64,000 nt of DNA, taken from the NCBI RefSeq assembly GCF_042654985.1, contig NZ_JBHSMT010000013.1, positions 124,001-188,000 on the forward strand. The letters are read 5' to 3'. The position numbers were made by a program, and so were the translations under genes. Within the stretch, counting starts at the first letter, position 1, and each line of letters begins with the position of its first letter. Below the pieces are notes generated by a model. It ran no database searches, was not told the DNA's origin, and worked only from the letters and a program-made list of their open reading frames with translations. Source of the DNA: Paraherbaspirillum soli. GTDB taxonomy: Bacteria > Pseudomonadota > Gammaproteobacteria > Burkholderiales > Burkholderiaceae_D. Positions 35,749 through 44,006 of this stretch are shown here, piece by piece.

Positions 35749-36525
35749 ATGAAGAAGGCAGCGATAGTGTGGCCGCATGTGGCTGGAGTGTTTGGCCTGA
35801 TCCTGGCTTGTCTGGCGTCAGGGCAAAGCTGGGCCGGGCAGACAGTGGTGCCGCAATTTGACACTTATTACAATACGCCTTTGCGCAATGTCTTGTGCCA
35901 GGCCGGGCATCTGGTGACTTTGTATGACAATGGTTATCTGCAAAGTTGTACCGTGCCGGATGGCAATCAACTGCTAGGCAAGACGGGTATCAGCAGCGCG
36001 CAATTCTATTCCTGTTCCGCCGCTCAGCCGGTTGAGTTGTACGCCGATGGCTATCTGAATCAATGTGTATTGAAGGAAAATATTCTGGTTGCCGGGCATA
36101 ACGGCCCGAGTGGTGGGTCGTTTTACCTGTGCAAGGCGGGAAATCCAGTGCAGATTAATGCCGATGGCTATCTGAATCACTGTGTATTGATGGCAGATAT
36201 TCAGGTTGCCGGGCGTAACGGCCCGAGTGGTGGGGCGCTTTACTCGTGCAAGGCGGGAAATCCAGTGCAAATTAATGCCGATGGCTATCTGGCAAGTTGC
36301 ACGCTGATAGTGCCGATGAATATCGCCGGCCGCTATGGAAGTAATACCGTGCTGCAATATACCTGCAAGGAAGATGCGTCAATGGAAATCCGCTCGGATG
36401 GTTATCTGAGCAGCTGTACGCTGCGCAATCCAAATTGGGTACAGTCACGTAACGGCATGAAGGCATGCGATGCCGGTAGCGTAATTTATATCGACAGCTC
36501 AGGAACTGGCAGTTGCAGCAACTGA
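35749..36525 (+). CDS. Secreted DGYL-cysteine repeat protein
   Basis: 258 residues with a strong signal peptide (about 1-29, ending QSWA) and AAAGGAG upstream. The mature protein is built from five repeats of about 36-40 residues plus a short partial one. Each runs C-x(2)-G or similar, then P-V-x-I/L-x-A-D-G-Y-L-x-x-C, then a variable strand and a GRNGPSGG-like turn. Repeats 3 and 4 share CKAGNPVQINADGYL exactly and are nearly identical in DNA, showing recent duplication. Two cysteines per repeat suggest one disulfide each. I do not recognise the family. It stands alone; an extracellular binding or structural role is plausible but unknown. Confidence 0.8.
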   Translation: MKKAAIVWPHVAGVFGLILACLASGQSWAGQTVVPQFDTYYNTPLRNVLCQAGHLVTLYDNGYLQSCTVPDGNQLLGKTGISSAQFYSCSAAQPVELYADGYLNQCVLKENILVAGHNGPSGGSFYLCKAGNPVQINADGYLNHCVLMADIQVAGRNGPSGGALYSCKAGNPVQINADGYLASCTLIVPMNIAGRYGSNTVLQYTCKEDASMEIRSDGYLSSCTLRNPNWVQSRNGMKACDAGSVIYIDSSGTGSCSN

Positions 36526-36734
36526 TGATATCGCGTGGCGCCATGGCGCCGCTTGATTGATCGTCATGTTTGGCTGGCCCATCCCGCTGCCGTACCTTGG
36601 GAGTGATCTTGAAGTCTTCATTTCCTGCCATCCCAAAGTAACGTCAATTTCACGTCAGCGGTGGAAGACGAAATTTCAGGGGGAAGCTCAGACATTGACC
36701 TTGAACGCAAGTGGACCCGCTGGCAGCAGGCCTG

Positions 36735-36879
36735 GCACGACGAGCGGTCGCAGCGGGAGCACTACTGGACGCCTTGCTTGAAAAGACAGCTTTAATGGCC
36801 GGGGTCAACCCGAGCTATATCAGCCGTCAAATGGGGCATCGTTCAGCCAAAATGCTATTTTCAAGCCGTCTTGGATAGC
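36735..36879 (+). pseudogene. C-terminal remnant of a tyrosine recombinase (integrase)
   Basis: One plus-strand frame reads ALMAGVNPSYISRQMGHRSA then KMLFSS and stops at 36879. The segment MAGVNP-x-YIxRQMGHxSxKMLF is the C-terminal catalytic region (GHxS before the active tyrosine) of phage-type integrases. The active-site tyrosine and everything N-terminal are lost; the upstream frame is degraded. Its location 165 bases from the tRNA 3' end fits an element that used tRNA-Val as attachment site. Confidence 0.6.
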
Positions 36880-36951
36880 ACTGCCGGCGAGGCGGAGATA
36901 AAAAACCACCAAATAAGCGCGTCAAGTCCGACAACGCTCAGAAATTGAGCG

Positions 36952-36986
36952 AAAAAAAAGCCCATCACGTAAGCGATGGGCTTTTT
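36952..36986 (-). terminator. Rho-independent terminator of tRNA-Val
   Basis: GCCCATC and GATGGGC form a 7-base stem (36960-36981) flanked by an A-run on one side and TTTTT on the other, so it can act in both directions. On the minus strand it lies downstream of tRNA-Val. Confidence 0.75.
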
Positions 36987-37043
36987 CTTGCAATACATTC
37001 CAGTGCTAAATGTCCCCGGAATGTCCCCGAGAACCGAAATCAC

Positions 37044-37120
37044 TGGTAGGCACGATTGGACTCGAACCAACGACCCCTACCATGTCAAGGTAGTGCTCTA
37101 ACCAGCTGAGCTACGCGCCT
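37044..37120 (-). tRNA. tRNA-Val(GAC)
   Basis: A 77-base cloverleaf on the minus strand with an encoded CCA end. The acceptor stem AGGCGCG pairs with CGTGCCT, the D arm has AGCTCAGCTGGTTAGAGC, the anticodon stem CTACC/GGTAG encloses loop TTGACAT (anticodon GAC) and the T arm contains GGTTCGAGTCC. All stems close properly. The integrase remnant beyond its 3' end suggests it has served as an integration site. Confidence 0.95.
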
Positions 37121-37195
37121 CCTAAAGAAACGAAATTATAGTGGCAAATTTTATTTATGGCTAGTGTCTTGTAAGAATTTTTTACGAAATCAGTT

Positions 37196-37927
37196 TTAAT
37201 CCTGATTTTCCGTCGGTTGAGCCGGCGCTTGATGCCATATGCACTGCCCTCTTACTTCCTTGTCGAGGACCGTTAATGCAGCCTCATGTTCGGCCAACTC
37301 TTCTTCATTGGCCACTCGCACGATGATCTCGGCCAATGGAGCCAAAGCTAGCACTTCACCACCGCCACCGGCATCGCTTTCGTCCGCTCCAAGGTCGATG
37401 CTGAAACTGTTTTGCCCGCGCGTCATGGCCAAATACACTTCCGCCAGCAATTCGGAATCCAGCAGCGCGCCGTGCAGGGTCCGGTGCGCGTTCGAGATGC
37501 CGTAGCGATCGCATAAGGCGTCGAGCGAATTGCGCTTGCCGGGATACATTTCCTTGGCCTGAACCAGCGTGTCGATAACGCCGCTGACATCGCCCACGAA
37601 AGGCCCGTGGCCTAGCAGCTTATATTCAGCATCCAGAAATCCCAGATCGAACGGCGCATTGTGAATGATGATTTCGGCACCGCTGACAAATTCGCGCAGC
37701 TCGGCAAAAATCTCGGCGAACTTTGGTTTATCGCGGAGGAATTCCGTAGTCAAGCCGTGCACCGCCAACGCGCCTTCTTCCGAGTCCCGCTCCGGATTGA
37801 TGTAGCGATGAAAATTTTTGCCGGTCAATCGCCGATTCATCAGTTCGACGCAACCGATTTCGATGATGCGATCACCGGTACGCGGGTTAAGGCCAGTAGT
37901 CTCGGTATCCAGAACAATTTGTCGCAT
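37196..37927 (-). CDS. dnaQ: DNA polymerase III epsilon subunit (3'-5' proofreading exonuclease)
   Basis: 243 residues from ATG 37927; GTG 37933 is also in frame. The DEDDh exonuclease motifs are clear: VLDTETTGL (ExoI), NAPFDLGFLDAEY (ExoII) and HRTLHGALLDSELLAEVY (ExoIIIepsilon). A glycine-rich linker (DAGGGGE, about 182-188) leads to the C-terminal part that binds the alpha subunit. It gives the replicative polymerase its proofreading. It follows rnhA on the same strand, a conserved pairing in proteobacteria. Confidence 0.95.
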   Translation of the reverse strand: MRQIVLDTETTGLNPRTGDRIIEIGCVELMNRRLTGKNFHRYINPERDSEEGALAVHGLTTEFLRDKPKFAEIFAELREFVSGAEIIIHNAPFDLGFLDAEYKLLGHGPFVGDVSGVIDTLVQAKEMYPGKRNSLDALCDRYGISNAHRTLHGALLDSELLAEVYLAMTRGQNSFSIDLGADESDAGGGGEVLALAPLAEIIVRVANEEELAEHEAALTVLDKEVRGQCIWHQAPAQPTENQD

Positions 37928-37965
37928 GGTCACTTGATCGCCAATACAGAAAGAATATTAAAAAC

Positions 37966-37982
37966 ATACCCTTCAAGGGTAT
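37966..37982 (-). terminator. Possible weak terminator between rnhA and dnaQ
   Basis: ATACCCTTCAAGGGTAT is a perfect short palindrome with a small loop, followed on the minus strand by GTTTTT. It could attenuate transcription from rnhA into dnaQ. The stem is short, so confidence is low. Confidence 0.35.
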
Positions 37983-38003
37983 TTATGGAAGTCGTGGAGG
38001 CCA

Positions 38004-38438
38004 TTATAAAACCGTCGTCACGCCGCGATTGGCAAGCTGGTCGGCGCGCTCATTGCCGGCATGACCGGCATGCCCTTTCACCCAGCGCCACTCGATCCGA
38101 TGGCGTGCCTGAGCGGCGTCGAGCTCCTGCCACAAGTCGACATTCTTAACCGGCTCGCGCGCTGCGGTTTTCCAGCCGCGCGCCTTCCACCCGTGAATCC
38201 ACTCGCTAATGCCTTTTTGCACGTACTGACTATCGGTAAATACGACCACTTCGCATGGCCGCTTCAATGCCGCCAGGGCCTCAATCACAGCCTTCAACTC
38301 CATCCTGTTGTTGGTTGTGTTGCGCTCGCCGCCGCAGAGTTCTTTTTCTTTACCGTCGGCGACCAGCAATGCTCCCCAACCGCCGGTGCCGGGATTGCCC
38401 TTACATGCACCGTCTGCATATATTTCTACTTTATCCAT
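38004..38438 (-). CDS. rnhA: Ribonuclease HI
   Basis: 144 residues. The metal-binding acidic residues fall in IYADGACKGNPG (Asp9), NNRMELKAV (Glu47), VFTDSQYV (Asp69) and GNERADQLAN (late Asp). The basic handle region KARGWKTAAREPVKN is present, as in E. coli RNase HI. It degrades the RNA strand of RNA/DNA hybrids. It is next to dnaQ, and the methyltransferase gene is upstream on the same strand. Confidence 0.96.
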   Translation of the reverse strand: MDKVEIYADGACKGNPGTGGWGALLVADGKEKELCGGERNTTNNRMELKAVIEALAALKRPCEVVVFTDSQYVQKGISEWIHGWKARGWKTAAREPVKNVDLWQELDAAQARHRIEWRWVKGHAGHAGNERADQLANRGVTTVL

Positions 38439-38574
38439 ACTTATTTAGCTCACTTGAACTGCATTGATTTGACCGGCGCGCCGAATATGATCGGCACGCC
38501 AACGATAGGTACACGAGGCGACAGAACCAAGCCAGCTGTAAGTAAGCTGGTCGCTTGCCACCCCAGTTAAAACA

Positions 38575-39369
38575 CTATTGCCCTGCCCCGTTCTGGCGTG
38601 TCTTGTGGATCTTGTTGGTGGCCGGTACGCCGCGCGCGGCCTTGATAGCCTGCTTACTGAAAGCCGGGCCGATAAGGTGCATGCCTTTAACACGCTTGAT
38701 CGCTTGCACGATGTATACCGCACCAAAATACGGCCACCAGCGATTGCCCGCTTTCTCCATGAAGGCAAAACGATGCAACCATTTGGCGCTCGTATACGGC
38801 GGCGCGTAACAACCGAAGTGGCCGCGATTGACTTCCATGTTCAATAGTTTCAACCAATCCTTCAAACGCAGCAGGCTGATGAACTCGGCATTCTGCGGCA
38901 AAAAATGGACTCCCGACATGCGACCGACCGTTTGCCGAATCCCCCATAAACTGGCTGGATTGAAACCGCAAATGATGACCTGTCCTTCCGGGATCAATAC
39001 GCGCTCGACCTCGCGCAATACCTGATGCGGTTCGGCGGCAAATTCCAGTACGTGCGGCAACACAATCAAATCCAGGCTTTGCGACGCAAACGGCAAGTCT
39101 GCAAAATCATGGGTCACTACGATGCTGGTCGGACTTGCCGCCACGGTCGATTCCGGCAAACGACTATCGGTCAGCCATTTGTACGGCATCCGATTGGCCT
39201 GCAACGCGTTAATTTGCGGCACGCCAATCTGCATCGCATGAAAACCGAAAATATCCGCGGTCATCGCATCCAGGCGCGCCTGCTCCCACTCCTGCATGTA
39301 ACTGCCGGTGGGCGTCTGCAGCCAGGGGCCGAGCGCTATAATGGATTTTTCTGAAGACGGATATTCCAT
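38575..39369 (-). CDS. Class I SAM-dependent methyltransferase
   Basis: 264 residues from ATG 39369, with AAGG a few bases before it. Its SAM domain holds VVTHDFADLPFASQSLDLIVLPHVLEFAAEPHQVLREVERVLIPEGQVIICGFNP, the motif II-III region of class I methyltransferases, although the usual motif I glycines are atypical. It lies between rnhA and gloB in a conserved betaproteobacterial order; its target is unknown. Its start codon overlaps that of gloB on the other strand (shared CATG). Confidence 0.85.
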   Translation of the reverse strand: MEYPSSEKSIIALGPWLQTPTGSYMQEWEQARLDAMTADIFGFHAMQIGVPQINALQANRMPYKWLTDSRLPESTVAASPTSIVVTHDFADLPFASQSLDLIVLPHVLEFAAEPHQVLREVERVLIPEGQVIICGFNPASLWGIRQTVGRMSGVHFLPQNAEFISLLRLKDWLKLLNMEVNRGHFGCYAPPYTSAKWLHRFAFMEKAGNRWWPYFGAVYIVQAIKRVKGMHLIGPAFSKQAIKAARGVPATNKIHKTRQNGAGQ

Positions 39370-40162
39370 GCCTGCCTTATTAAATCGGTCGTTGAGTGTA
39401 TTGGCAGTGCCGGCATTTAACGACAACTATCTGTGGTTAATTCATGATGGCCGGCATGCCGCCGTGGTTGACCCTGGCGATGCGGCACCGATTCTGGACG
39501 CGCTCGCGCGCCATAACCTGACACTCACCGCTATTTTACTGACACATCATCATGCTGACCATGTTGGCGGCGTACAAACTTTGTTGCAAAGTTTTAAAGT
39601 GCCGGTATTTGGGCCTGACAGCGAAGCCATCGCTGGCGTCAGTCAGCCATTGAGTGAAGGCGATACAGCCGACATTCCACAACTGGGACTGCACTTATCG
39701 GTGCTTGATGTTCCGGGCCATACTAGCGGCCACATCGCTTATGTTGCGGCCGAACAGCATTGGCTGTTTTGTGGCGACACCTTGTTCGCCGGCGGTTGCG
39801 GTCGCCTGTTCGAAGGCACGCCGACGCAAATGACCGACTCATTGGCAAAATTGAGCGCGCTTCAAGATGACACGCTGGTCTTTTGCGCACATGAATACAC
39901 CTTGTCGAATTTGCGTTTTGCGCTGGCGGTCGAGCCAGATAACGCCAAGCTGATCGCCCGCATCGCAGCGGAACAAGCCAAGCGCGACCGCAATCAGCCA
40001 ACCGTGCCATCCACCATCGGCCTGGAGAATGCCACCAATCCGTTTCTCCGTTACAGGCAGGCGACGATCATTGCCAACCTACAATCGGCCGGCCGTCTTG
40101 AGGCTGCCGATCCGGTCTCGGCATTCGCGGCGCTGAGGGAATGGAAGAATACTTTTAAGTGA
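39368..40162 (+). CDS. gloB: Hydroxyacylglutathione hydrolase (glyoxalase II)
   Basis: 264 residues from ATG 39368, preceded by GGA at a spacing of 7. The metallo-beta-lactamase motif THHHADHVGG (59-68) and the later VLDVPGHTSGHIAYV, FCGDTLFAGGCGRLFEGT and CAHEYTLSNLRFA blocks are all present, as is the C-terminal glutathione-contact helix with NPFLRYR. It hydrolyses S-D-lactoylglutathione to D-lactate and glutathione. The start shares bases with that of the divergent methyltransferase. Confidence 0.96.
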   Translation: MPALLNRSLSVLAVPAFNDNYLWLIHDGRHAAVVDPGDAAPILDALARHNLTLTAILLTHHHADHVGGVQTLLQSFKVPVFGPDSEAIAGVSQPLSEGDTADIPQLGLHLSVLDVPGHTSGHIAYVAAEQHWLFCGDTLFAGGCGRLFEGTPTQMTDSLAKLSALQDDTLVFCAHEYTLSNLRFALAVEPDNAKLIARIAAEQAKRDRNQPTVPSTIGLENATNPFLRYRQATIIANLQSAGRLEAADPVSAFAALREWKNTFK

Positions 40163-40537
40163 TCGCAACCTGTAATGCGGCGGCAATGCTTAGGCGCCGC
40201 CCTTCCAATTCTGTCCATTGCAATTTATACGTCTCATCTAGTTAGTTGGGGACAGAGTAATTCGCCGCGCTGCGGCGGCTCTTAAACTCTGTCCCGCAAA
40301 TAGTTGGCTTGTTGGGGACAGAGTAATTCGCTGCGCTGCGTCAGCTCTTAAACTCTGTCCCGCAAATTGTTTTTAATTCTCCCCCGCAATGGCGAAAATA
40401 GTAATTACCTGTTAAATCAATCACTTAACCACAAAAATTTGCGCAATTTCCACTTGACGGAGGAAAACTGCGTTACGTACACTGCGCTTATTCCTTTATT
40501 ACCGGCTGATGACAGCCCGGTCACGCAAATCGAACCC
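40163..40537. other. Spacer with two tandem palindromic repeats
   Basis: These 375 bases hold two tandem copies of a palindrome-bearing element (listed separately), then a region just before mltD with GGAGG at 40459-40464 that lies too far from the chosen start to act as its ribosome site. No gene is seen. Confidence 0.5.
40245..40370. repeat. Two tandem palindromic elements (REP-like family C)
   Basis: Two 60-66-base copies sit head to tail. Each has GGGACAGAG near its start and ACTCTGTCCC near its end, so it folds into a long hairpin around a GC-rich centre. A third, inverted-like copy lies at 47301-47353. Such elements are typical of REP/RAYT families; no RAYT transposase is present here. 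Confidence 0.7.
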
Positions 40538-42004
40538 ATGCATCAGCTAAAACTCAAAACTCTCGCTATTGCCGCGCTGGCTTTTTTCGGCGCCCCGCTC
40601 TTGGCCCAGGCCAACGATATTTCCATCTACACTCCCACTTTCAGCTTGATTGATCCAAACGATCCCAGCGCGGGAATGCTTGGCATGGAACAAGTCGATA
40701 TCTGGGCGCGGATTCGCAAGGGTTTCGGTATACCCGACCTGGAAAATCAACAGGTGCTCAGTCAAACCGAGTTTTACAGTGCGCGTCCGGAGTATTTTGA
40801 GCGCACCACGGTACGGGCGTCGCGCTATCTGTTTCACGTAGTGCAAGAGTTGGAAAAGCGCGGCATGCCGACCGAGTTGGCCTTGTTGCCCTTCATCGAA
40901 TCCGCATTCAATCCGCAAGCTTATTCAAGCGCCAAAGCAGCCGGCATGTGGCAATTCATCCCCTCCACCGGACGCGACTTCAATCTCAAGCAAAACATGT
41001 TCAAGGACGAGCGGCGCGACGTCCTGGCATCGACCGATGCGGCCTTGACCTATCTGCAAAAGCTGTATGGCATGTTTGGCGACTGGCAACTGGCGTTAGC
41101 GGCGTACAACTGGGGCGAAGGTTCGGTGCAGCGCGCGATCAACAAAAACCAGGCAGCCGGCTTGCCTATCGATTTCAATAGCCTGGCACCGTTGATGCCG
41201 GCAGAAACCCGCAACTACGTACCGAAGCTGCAAGCGGTCAAGAACATCATCGCAGCACCCGACCTGTACAGCATCGCGCTACCGAAAGTGGACAACCAGC
41301 CATACTTCGTCACGATCGGCAAAACCCGCGACATCGACGTCAAGGTCGCGGCACAACTAGCGGAATTATCGCTGGATGAATTCAAAGCCTTGAATCCGCA
41401 GTTCAACCGGCCGGTGATCATCGGCAGCTCCGACACCAAGATCCTACTGCCAGAAAGCAACGCCGAAAAATTCAAGAACAACCTGACAAAATGGACGCAA
41501 ACGCTGTCATCGTGGACCGCCCATACCGTCGGCAGCGCACGCGAGCGGATTGAAACCATTGCGGCCAAATTCGGCACCACCCCGGCGGTGATTCGGGAAG
41601 TCAATCACATCCCGCCAAAAATGCTGCTGAAAGCCGGTTCGACCATCCTGGTGCCGAAGACTGAAGCCTCCAACAGCGACATCACGGCAGAAGTCGCCGA
41701 CAACGCGACCATGGCAGTCACGCCGGACGCACCGGAAACGCGCCGCATTGTTGTCAAAGTCGGCAAACGCGACACACTGGCCTCGATCGCCCAGCGCTAT
41801 CATGTCAGCGTTTCTCAAGTCAAATCATGGAATAGCCTGCATCACGACAGCGTCAGCCGCGGCCAAAGCCTGCAACTTCAAGTACCTAACCGCATGATCG
41901 CAGCGAGTGGCGGCCATAGCACGCGCTATCACAAGGCGAGCGCGACTGTCAGCCATGGCGCCTCAAAAGGCAAAGCAACCGCCAAGAAACACCCGCGCAG
42001 CTAA
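40538..42004 (+). CDS. mltD: Membrane-bound lytic murein transglycosylase D
   Basis: About 488 residues from ATG 40538 (MHQLKLKTLAIAALAFFGAP), which begins a signal-type hydrophobic segment. The SLT domain contains FIESAFNP (catalytic Glu), AAGMWQFIPSTGRDF and AAYNWGEGSVQRAI. The C-terminal part has LysM modules for peptidoglycan binding, one around HTVGSARERIETIAAKFG and another around VVKVGKRDTLASIAQRYHVSVS. The enzyme cleaves glycan strands with 1,6-anhydro formation. Start assignment is less firm, since no ribosome site is evident. Confidence 0.92.
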   Translation: MHQLKLKTLAIAALAFFGAPLLAQANDISIYTPTFSLIDPNDPSAGMLGMEQVDIWARIRKGFGIPDLENQQVLSQTEFYSARPEYFERTTVRASRYLFHVVQELEKRGMPTELALLPFIESAFNPQAYSSAKAAGMWQFIPSTGRDFNLKQNMFKDERRDVLASTDAALTYLQKLYGMFGDWQLALAAYNWGEGSVQRAINKNQAAGLPIDFNSLAPLMPAETRNYVPKLQAVKNIIAAPDLYSIALPKVDNQPYFVTIGKTRDIDVKVAAQLAELSLDEFKALNPQFNRPVIIGSSDTKILLPESNAEKFKNNLTKWTQTLSSWTAHTVGSARERIETIAAKFGTTPAVIREVNHIPPKMLLKAGSTILVPKTEASNSDITAEVADNATMAVTPDAPETRRIVVKVGKRDTLASIAQRYHVSVSQVKSWNSLHHDSVSRGQSLQLQVPNRMIAASGGHSTRYHKASATVSHGASKGKATAKKHPRS

Positions 42005-42227
42005 TCAATACCTGAGGTGCTGGGGCAGTTGAGGCCGCTTCGAGGCGGCCGCTTCTGGACTCCAGTGCCTCTTACATCAGAATCGCGCCGGCGCCCTCTA
42101 GTTGCCGGGACCGCAGCGAACCCCTACAATCCTGCCTTGTTCGTTCAGAATTTCCGGTAGCATTCCCGCACCTCACTGACATAACCCCGCGCCCGCGACA
42201 CTCAAGGCGCGCATATCTGGAGTCAAT

Positions 42228-43010
42228 ATGGCATTCCTGCAAGGCAAAAAAATTCTCATTACCGGCCTGCTGTCCAACCGCTCAATCGCCTATGGCATCG
42301 CCCAAGCCTGCAAGCGCGAAGGCGCCGAGCTGGCATTCACCTATGTCGGCGAACGCTTCAAGGAGCGCATCACCAATTTTGCGAAAGAATTCGACAGCGA
42401 ATTGATTTTCGATTGCGACGTCAGCAGCGATGAACAAATCAACGCGCTGTTTGCCGATCTGGGCAAGTCCTGGGATCAGCTGGACGGCCTGGTGCATGCC
42501 ATCGGTTTCGCGCCTAGCGAAGCGATTGCCGGAGATTTCCTGGATGGCTTGTCGCGTGAAGGGTTCAAGATTGCGCATGACATTTCCGCCTACAGTTTCC
42601 CGGCAATGGCTAAAGCCGCCGTGCCTTTGCTGCGCCCTAATTCGGCATTGCTGACCCTGACCTACCTGGGTTCGGACAGAGTGGTACCGAACTACAACAC
42701 AATGGGCCTGGCCAAGGCGTCGCTCGAAGCCAGCGTCCGCTATCTGGCCGCCTCGCTGGGCCCCAAAGGCGTGCGCGTCAACGGCGTCTCCGCCGGTCCG
42801 ATCAAGACATTGGCAGCCAGCGGCATCAAGGGCTTCGGCAAGATCCTGGGCTTCGTTGCCGAGCACGCCCCGCTGCGCCGCAACGTTACCCTTGAAGATG
42901 TCGGTAATGCGTCGGCCTTCCTGCTGTCCGACCTGGCCAGCGGCATCACCGGTGAAATCACCTATGTCGATGGCGGTTTCTCGCACGTGGTGGGCGGCAT
43001 TGCCGAATAG
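42228..43010 (+). CDS. fabI: Enoyl-ACP reductase (NADH)
   Basis: 260 residues; GGAG precedes the ATG. FabI features: the cofactor loop ITGLLSNRSIAYGIA (11-25), DCDVSSDEQI, the catalytic Tyr146 in LTYLGSD and Tyr156-x6-Lys163 in YNTMGLAKASLEASVRYLA, at the same positions as in E. coli FabI. It reduces the trans-2 double bond in the last step of each fatty acid elongation cycle and is the triclosan/isoniazid-type target. A terminator follows the gene. Confidence 0.97.
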   Translation: MAFLQGKKILITGLLSNRSIAYGIAQACKREGAELAFTYVGERFKERITNFAKEFDSELIFDCDVSSDEQINALFADLGKSWDQLDGLVHAIGFAPSEAIAGDFLDGLSREGFKIAHDISAYSFPAMAKAAVPLLRPNSALLTLTYLGSDRVVPNYNTMGLAKASLEASVRYLAASLGPKGVRVNGVSAGPIKTLAASGIKGFGKILGFVAEHAPLRRNVTLEDVGNASAFLLSDLASGITGEITYVDGGFSHVVGGIAE

Positions 43011-43053
43011 GCCGCGGACGATGCGCCAGTCGGAATAATCGGCTAGCCTGACT

Positions 43054-43096
43054 AAAAAAATAGCCCTCCAGGTCAATGACTTGGAGGGCTATTTTC
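43054..43096. terminator. Bidirectional rho-independent terminator
   Basis: ATAGCCCTCCA and TGGAGGGCTAT pair as an 11-base stem with a 10-base loop, flanked by A7 on the left and TTTT on the right. It lies between convergent fabI and the cytochrome genes. Confidence 0.85.
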
Positions 43097-43123
43097 ATAT
43101 CGCGTTTGGCTAGCGCTACTTTA

Positions 43124-43477
43124 TTACTTACGCAATACCAAATTCGTCGGCAGACTATGCAGGTAAGCCGCGACATCCTGCACATCCTGATGCGACAAGG
43201 CCTTGGCTTGAGGACCCATGATTGCGTTGCTGCGGCCATAAGGGCCGTCGTTGCCGCGTTGGTAAGCGATCAATGCGTGCTGCAAGTAATCCTGCGGCTG
43301 GCCGGCGAGCTTCGGATAACTTGGATCGATCGGGGTATGGAAGTCCGCACCATGACAAGAAGCGCAGCCGTATTTTTTCACAGCCGCTTCGCCCGCCGCG
43401 ATATTACCGCCAGCGAAAGCATTGATGGAGACACTCGTGGACAGCAAGAACAGCACGCCAGCAATAATCTTTTTCAT
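43124..43477 (-). CDS. Class I c-type cytochrome (monoheme)
   Basis: 117 residues with a signal peptide (1-22, ending NAFA). One heme site CASCH (about residue 38-42) and axial-ligand Met candidate in NAIMGPQAKAL. It resembles cytochrome c4/c553-type halves. It lies 12 bases downstream of another small cytochrome on the same strand, so both may form an operon and shuttle electrons to a terminal oxidase in the periplasm. Confidence 0.88.
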   Translation of the reverse strand: MKKIIAGVLFLLSTSVSINAFAGGNIAAGEAAVKKYGCASCHGADFHTPIDPSYPKLAGQPQDYLQHALIAYQRGNDGPYGRSNAIMGPQAKALSHQDVQDVAAYLHSLPTNLVLRK

Positions 43478-43489
43478 TGTGTGGGCCCC

Positions 43490-43810
43490 TTATTTTTGCT
43501 GCGAATAGTAAGCCGCAATATCCGCCATGTCCTGATCGGACAAGCTGGCTGCGATGCCGTGCATGGTGGGGTGCTTGCGCTCGCCCTTTTGATAGGCCTT
43601 CAGCGCATTTTCAATATATTTCGCCGATTGCCCGCCTAGCATGGGCACTTGATATACCTCCGGGAAGCTGGCTTTATAGCCGGGGATGGCGTGGCAGCCA
43701 ATACACATCGATATCTTGTTTTCAGCCGCCTTAGCGTTGCCGACCACGTCCGCCGCTGCGGCCATGTTGGCAATACCCGCAAGCGCGAGAAGTGCAATTA
43801 GTTTTTTCAT
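43490..43810 (-). CDS. Class I c-type cytochrome (monoheme)
   Basis: 106 residues from ATG 43810 with a signal peptide (1-20, ending AAAA). The heme motif CIGCH (36-40) is intact, and the GIAASLSDQDMADIAAYY C-terminal helix is typical of small class I cytochromes; axial Met candidates lie in PTMHGIA. A longer in-frame extension upstream is not supported. It is the first gene of the two-cytochrome pair. Short extra distance (12 bases) to the next cytochrome. Confidence 0.88.
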   Translation of the reverse strand: MKKLIALLALAGIANMAAAADVVGNAKAAENKISMCIGCHAIPGYKASFPEVYQVPMLGGQSAKYIENALKAYQKGERKHPTMHGIAASLSDQDMADIAAYYSQQK

Positions 43811-44006
43811 ATTAGCTGGGGGTAAAGAGCTGCGTAAATGAAGCGAAACCGGTTTTGTGTAAATTTTGGTAGCCTGCCAGACGCAAATTGCCGTCGCCAC
43901 CCGACACCAAAGGCGGACAATTTTACCCCAAGAAACACGCATAGTCACGCCCGCTGATGTCAAAGCCACACGATCGGCAGCGCCGATATCGGCGCTGCGT
44001 CGGCCA

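Larger units (their letters stand above)
36526..37043. other. Spacer with integrase remnant and terminator next to tRNA-Val
   Basis: About 520 bases. No intact gene, but a degenerate integrase tail (36735-36879) and a strong terminator (36960-36986), each listed separately. The arrangement next to the 3' end of a tRNA gene is typical of an excised or decayed integrated element. Confidence 0.55.

Noticed and set aside
40245..40370. CRISPR-like direct repeats
   Set aside because: Only two copies without spacers; the unit is a long palindrome, not a CRISPR repeat.
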